Source: Jaaginema sp046541115 | GTDB lineage: Bacteria > Cyanobacteriota > Cyanobacteriia > Cyanobacteriales > Spirulinaceae | Assembly: GCA_046541115.1 (NCBI GenBank) | Contig: JBKHDX010000024.1 | Location: forward strand, 1-32,205 | Reading direction: 5' to 3' | DNA: 32,205 nt | Part shown: one piece after another, positions 32,191 through 32,205 of the stretch | Layout: each line of letters begins with the position of its first letter | How positions within the stretch are numbered: the stretch's first letter is position 1 | Translations under genes and position numbers: made by a program | The notes under the pieces: model-generated | What the model was told of the DNA's origin: nothing | The model's input: only the letters and a program-made list of their open reading frames with translations | The model's database searches: none

Positions 32191-32205
32191 AGCGTAAGCT
32201 TGGAC

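Noticed and set aside
1..32205. Many GCGATCGC sites as a special signal
   Set aside because: HIP1 is a known, genome-wide over-represented octamer in many cyanobacteria; it marks the lineage and not a local system.

Overview
The window reads as chromosomal DNA of a cyanobacterium, probably a filamentous one of the Oscillatoriales type; the species cannot be named from this sequence. The evidence is the very frequent HIP1 octamer (GCGATCGC), complete minC-minD-minE, flavodoxin, a PacS-like copper ATPase, Vipp1/IM30 proteins, a zinc-ribbon Ser/Thr kinase of cyanobacterial type, a CYP110-like P450 and many short intergenic repeats. There is no phage, no complete insertion sequence and no CRISPR array. 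Most genes are core or common cyanobacterial genes.

Layout. 1-370: three different 7-bp tandem repeats. 371-4471: a DUF1537 four-carbon acid sugar kinase, a truncated Uma2-type nuclease remnant (minus strand), then the Min cell-division operon. 4603-6536: a Ser/Thr kinase facing an FHA protein and a zinc-protease-like protein (PF05618) whose Asp-Thr-Gly motif is lost. 6640-8282: purE, a small unknown gene and a peptidase-M15-like gene. 8393-10081: an M14 zinc carboxypeptidase. 10660-12089: flavodoxin behind a candidate Fur box, then a YwiC-like membrane protein. 12126-14431: a NarL-type response regulator, a cupin and a PEP-CTERM surface protein. 14506-17879: a pentapeptide-repeat membrane protein and a P450. 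17949-20654: a truncated agmatinase remnant and a copper P-type ATPase. 20655-22425: a repeat-rich stretch with one unknown gene and a DUF2887/Rpn-type pseudogene with an internal deletion. 22440-29466 (all minus): aminotransferase, thioredoxin, two tandem Vipp1 genes, a GH10-like lipid- or wall-side protein and an MscS channel. 29587-30215: ureB and ureA without ureC. 30390-32029: tRNA-Asp and gltX. 32046-32205: two dispersed repeats.

How the parts may work together. minCDE places the division site. The kinase and FHA pair next door could form a phosphothreonine signalling unit. MscS, the GH10-like protein and two Vipp1 copies lie on one strand and all belong to envelope maintenance; this grouping is an inference. 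Flavodoxin appears to be under iron control.

No clear new defence or mobile system was found. The most notable structure is in the spacers: at least ten loci of degenerate 7-bp-periodic repeats of unrelated sequence, a four-copy MITE-like 93-bp repeat, a nested inverted repeat, and three gene remnants, all bordered by such repeats.
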